NCBI RefSeq assembly: GCF_025567095.1
Contig: NZ_JAOQJH010000016.1
DNA length: 64,000 nt
Origin: Anthropogastromicrobium aceti
Lineage (GTDB): Bacteria; Bacillota; Clostridia; Lachnospirales; Lachnospiraceae
Direction: 5' to 3' (one strand)
Below the pieces are notes generated by a model, which was not told the DNA's origin, did no database searches, and saw only the letters and a list, made by a program, of their open reading frames with translations. A program made the translations under genes and the position numbers. Shown one piece after another: positions 63,723 to 64,000 of this stretch. Every line of letters begins with the position of its first letter. The stretch's first letter is position 1.

Positions 63723-64000
63723 TCAGTGCTTCTTTTTTTCCTTTTTGTCTTTCTTCTTCACGCTATAGCCAAAGGTTCCAAGGATGTTGTCAAATGTCTG
63801 ATACTCTCCATGTGAATATGCGACAAGGTGTGCCTTATTTAAATCAAGCTTTCCCTTTTCGTCAAGCAGTGACTCATCAACCTGCACAGCCGTCACCTTT
63901 GCCAGAAACATATCATGACTGCCAAGCTCAAGCACCTGCGTCACCTTGCACTCAATATTAACAGGACTTTCCTTTACAAGAGGAACATTAACTGTAGAAG
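63723..64000 (-). CDS. Flavin reductase family protein, C-terminal part (partial)
   Basis: The C-terminal 91 codons only; the gene runs off the right edge. ESPVNIECKVTQVLELGSHDMFLAKV matches the FMN-binding split-barrel family of flavin reductases, ending with LVAYSHGEYQTF and a very basic tail (KKKDKKEKKKH). Function of the basic tail unknown. Confidence 0.85.
   Translation of the reverse strand, partial: STVNVPLVKESPVNIECKVTQVLELGSHDMFLAKVTAVQVDESLLDEKGKLDLNKAHLVAYSHGEYQTFDNILGTFGYSVKKKDKKEKKKH

Overview
The window looks like the chromosome of a spore-forming anaerobic Firmicute of the family Lachnospiraceae (Clostridium cluster XIVa). The 16S rRNA has Lachnospiraceae-type variable regions. 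The gene set fits: SpoIIID, CwlD and a YaaH-like GH18 for sporulation, DapL for diaminopimelate, an archaeal-type ProRS behind a T-box, a glnA-ANTAR pair and an AraC/YesMN-controlled sugar transporter. Nearly all genes lie on the minus strand. No prophage, transposase or CRISPR array was seen.

Layout. 1-2290: an rRNA operon on the minus strand in the order 16S-5S-23S (23S cut by the window edge), with two tandem consensus promoters. 2767-3396: an unannotated RNA gene with its own promoter and terminator. 3.7-12.2 kb: sensor kinase/regulator/HAD phosphatase, recD2-comF, mreB, cutC. 12.3-19.9 kb: spoIIID (plus strand) facing an LtaS-like gene, a candidate small RNA and palindromic repeats, pepF with a small metalloprotease, a HipA-like kinase, a YkgJ protein. 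19.9-29.5 kb: phosphatase, RelQ with split chromate transporters, rhaD-fucO for deoxysugar catabolism, a GH51 arabinofuranosidase, nth, glycogen debranching enzyme. 29.6-38.4 kb: a polysaccharide-use locus (substrate-binding protein, two permeases, YesM/YesN, heparinase II/III-type lyase). 38.6-39.2 kb: a second copy of the RNA gene. 39.4-48.2 kb: secreted protein, a split membrane sensor/kinase/NarL regulator, sua5, cwlD, GH18. 48.7-51.7 kb (plus): mecA, a SEC-C protein, citrate synthase. 51.7-64 kb (minus): aroA, dapL, ANTAR regulator, glnA, T-box-proS, SAM-riboswitch-metK-rluA-lysC, murA, and a partial flavin reductase.

Main finding. The two RNA genes (38589-39213 and 2767-3367, both minus) share a near-perfect sigma-A promoter (TTGACA-17-TATAAT), a purine-rich body of about 600 nt without a long ORF, and a strong intrinsic terminator. 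The second copy carries five modules in which a Shine-Dalgarno sequence plus the spacer TACAGTCC is followed by an AUG opening a 2-5 codon ORF (for example M-G-stop, M-A-stop). The last module of both copies is a five-codon ORF whose stop lies exactly 1 nt before the terminator stem. I recognise no described RNA family here. Possible roles are a ribosome or Shine-Dalgarno decoy, or translation-coupled control of the downstream genes (the rRNA operon in one case, the sugar transporter in the other). Other regulatory features are a SAM-I riboswitch controlling a metK-rluA-lysC run, a proline T-box, a 141-143 bp MITE-like repeat in two copies directly after stop codons, and a candidate sRNA with a C-rich anti-Shine-Dalgarno stretch.
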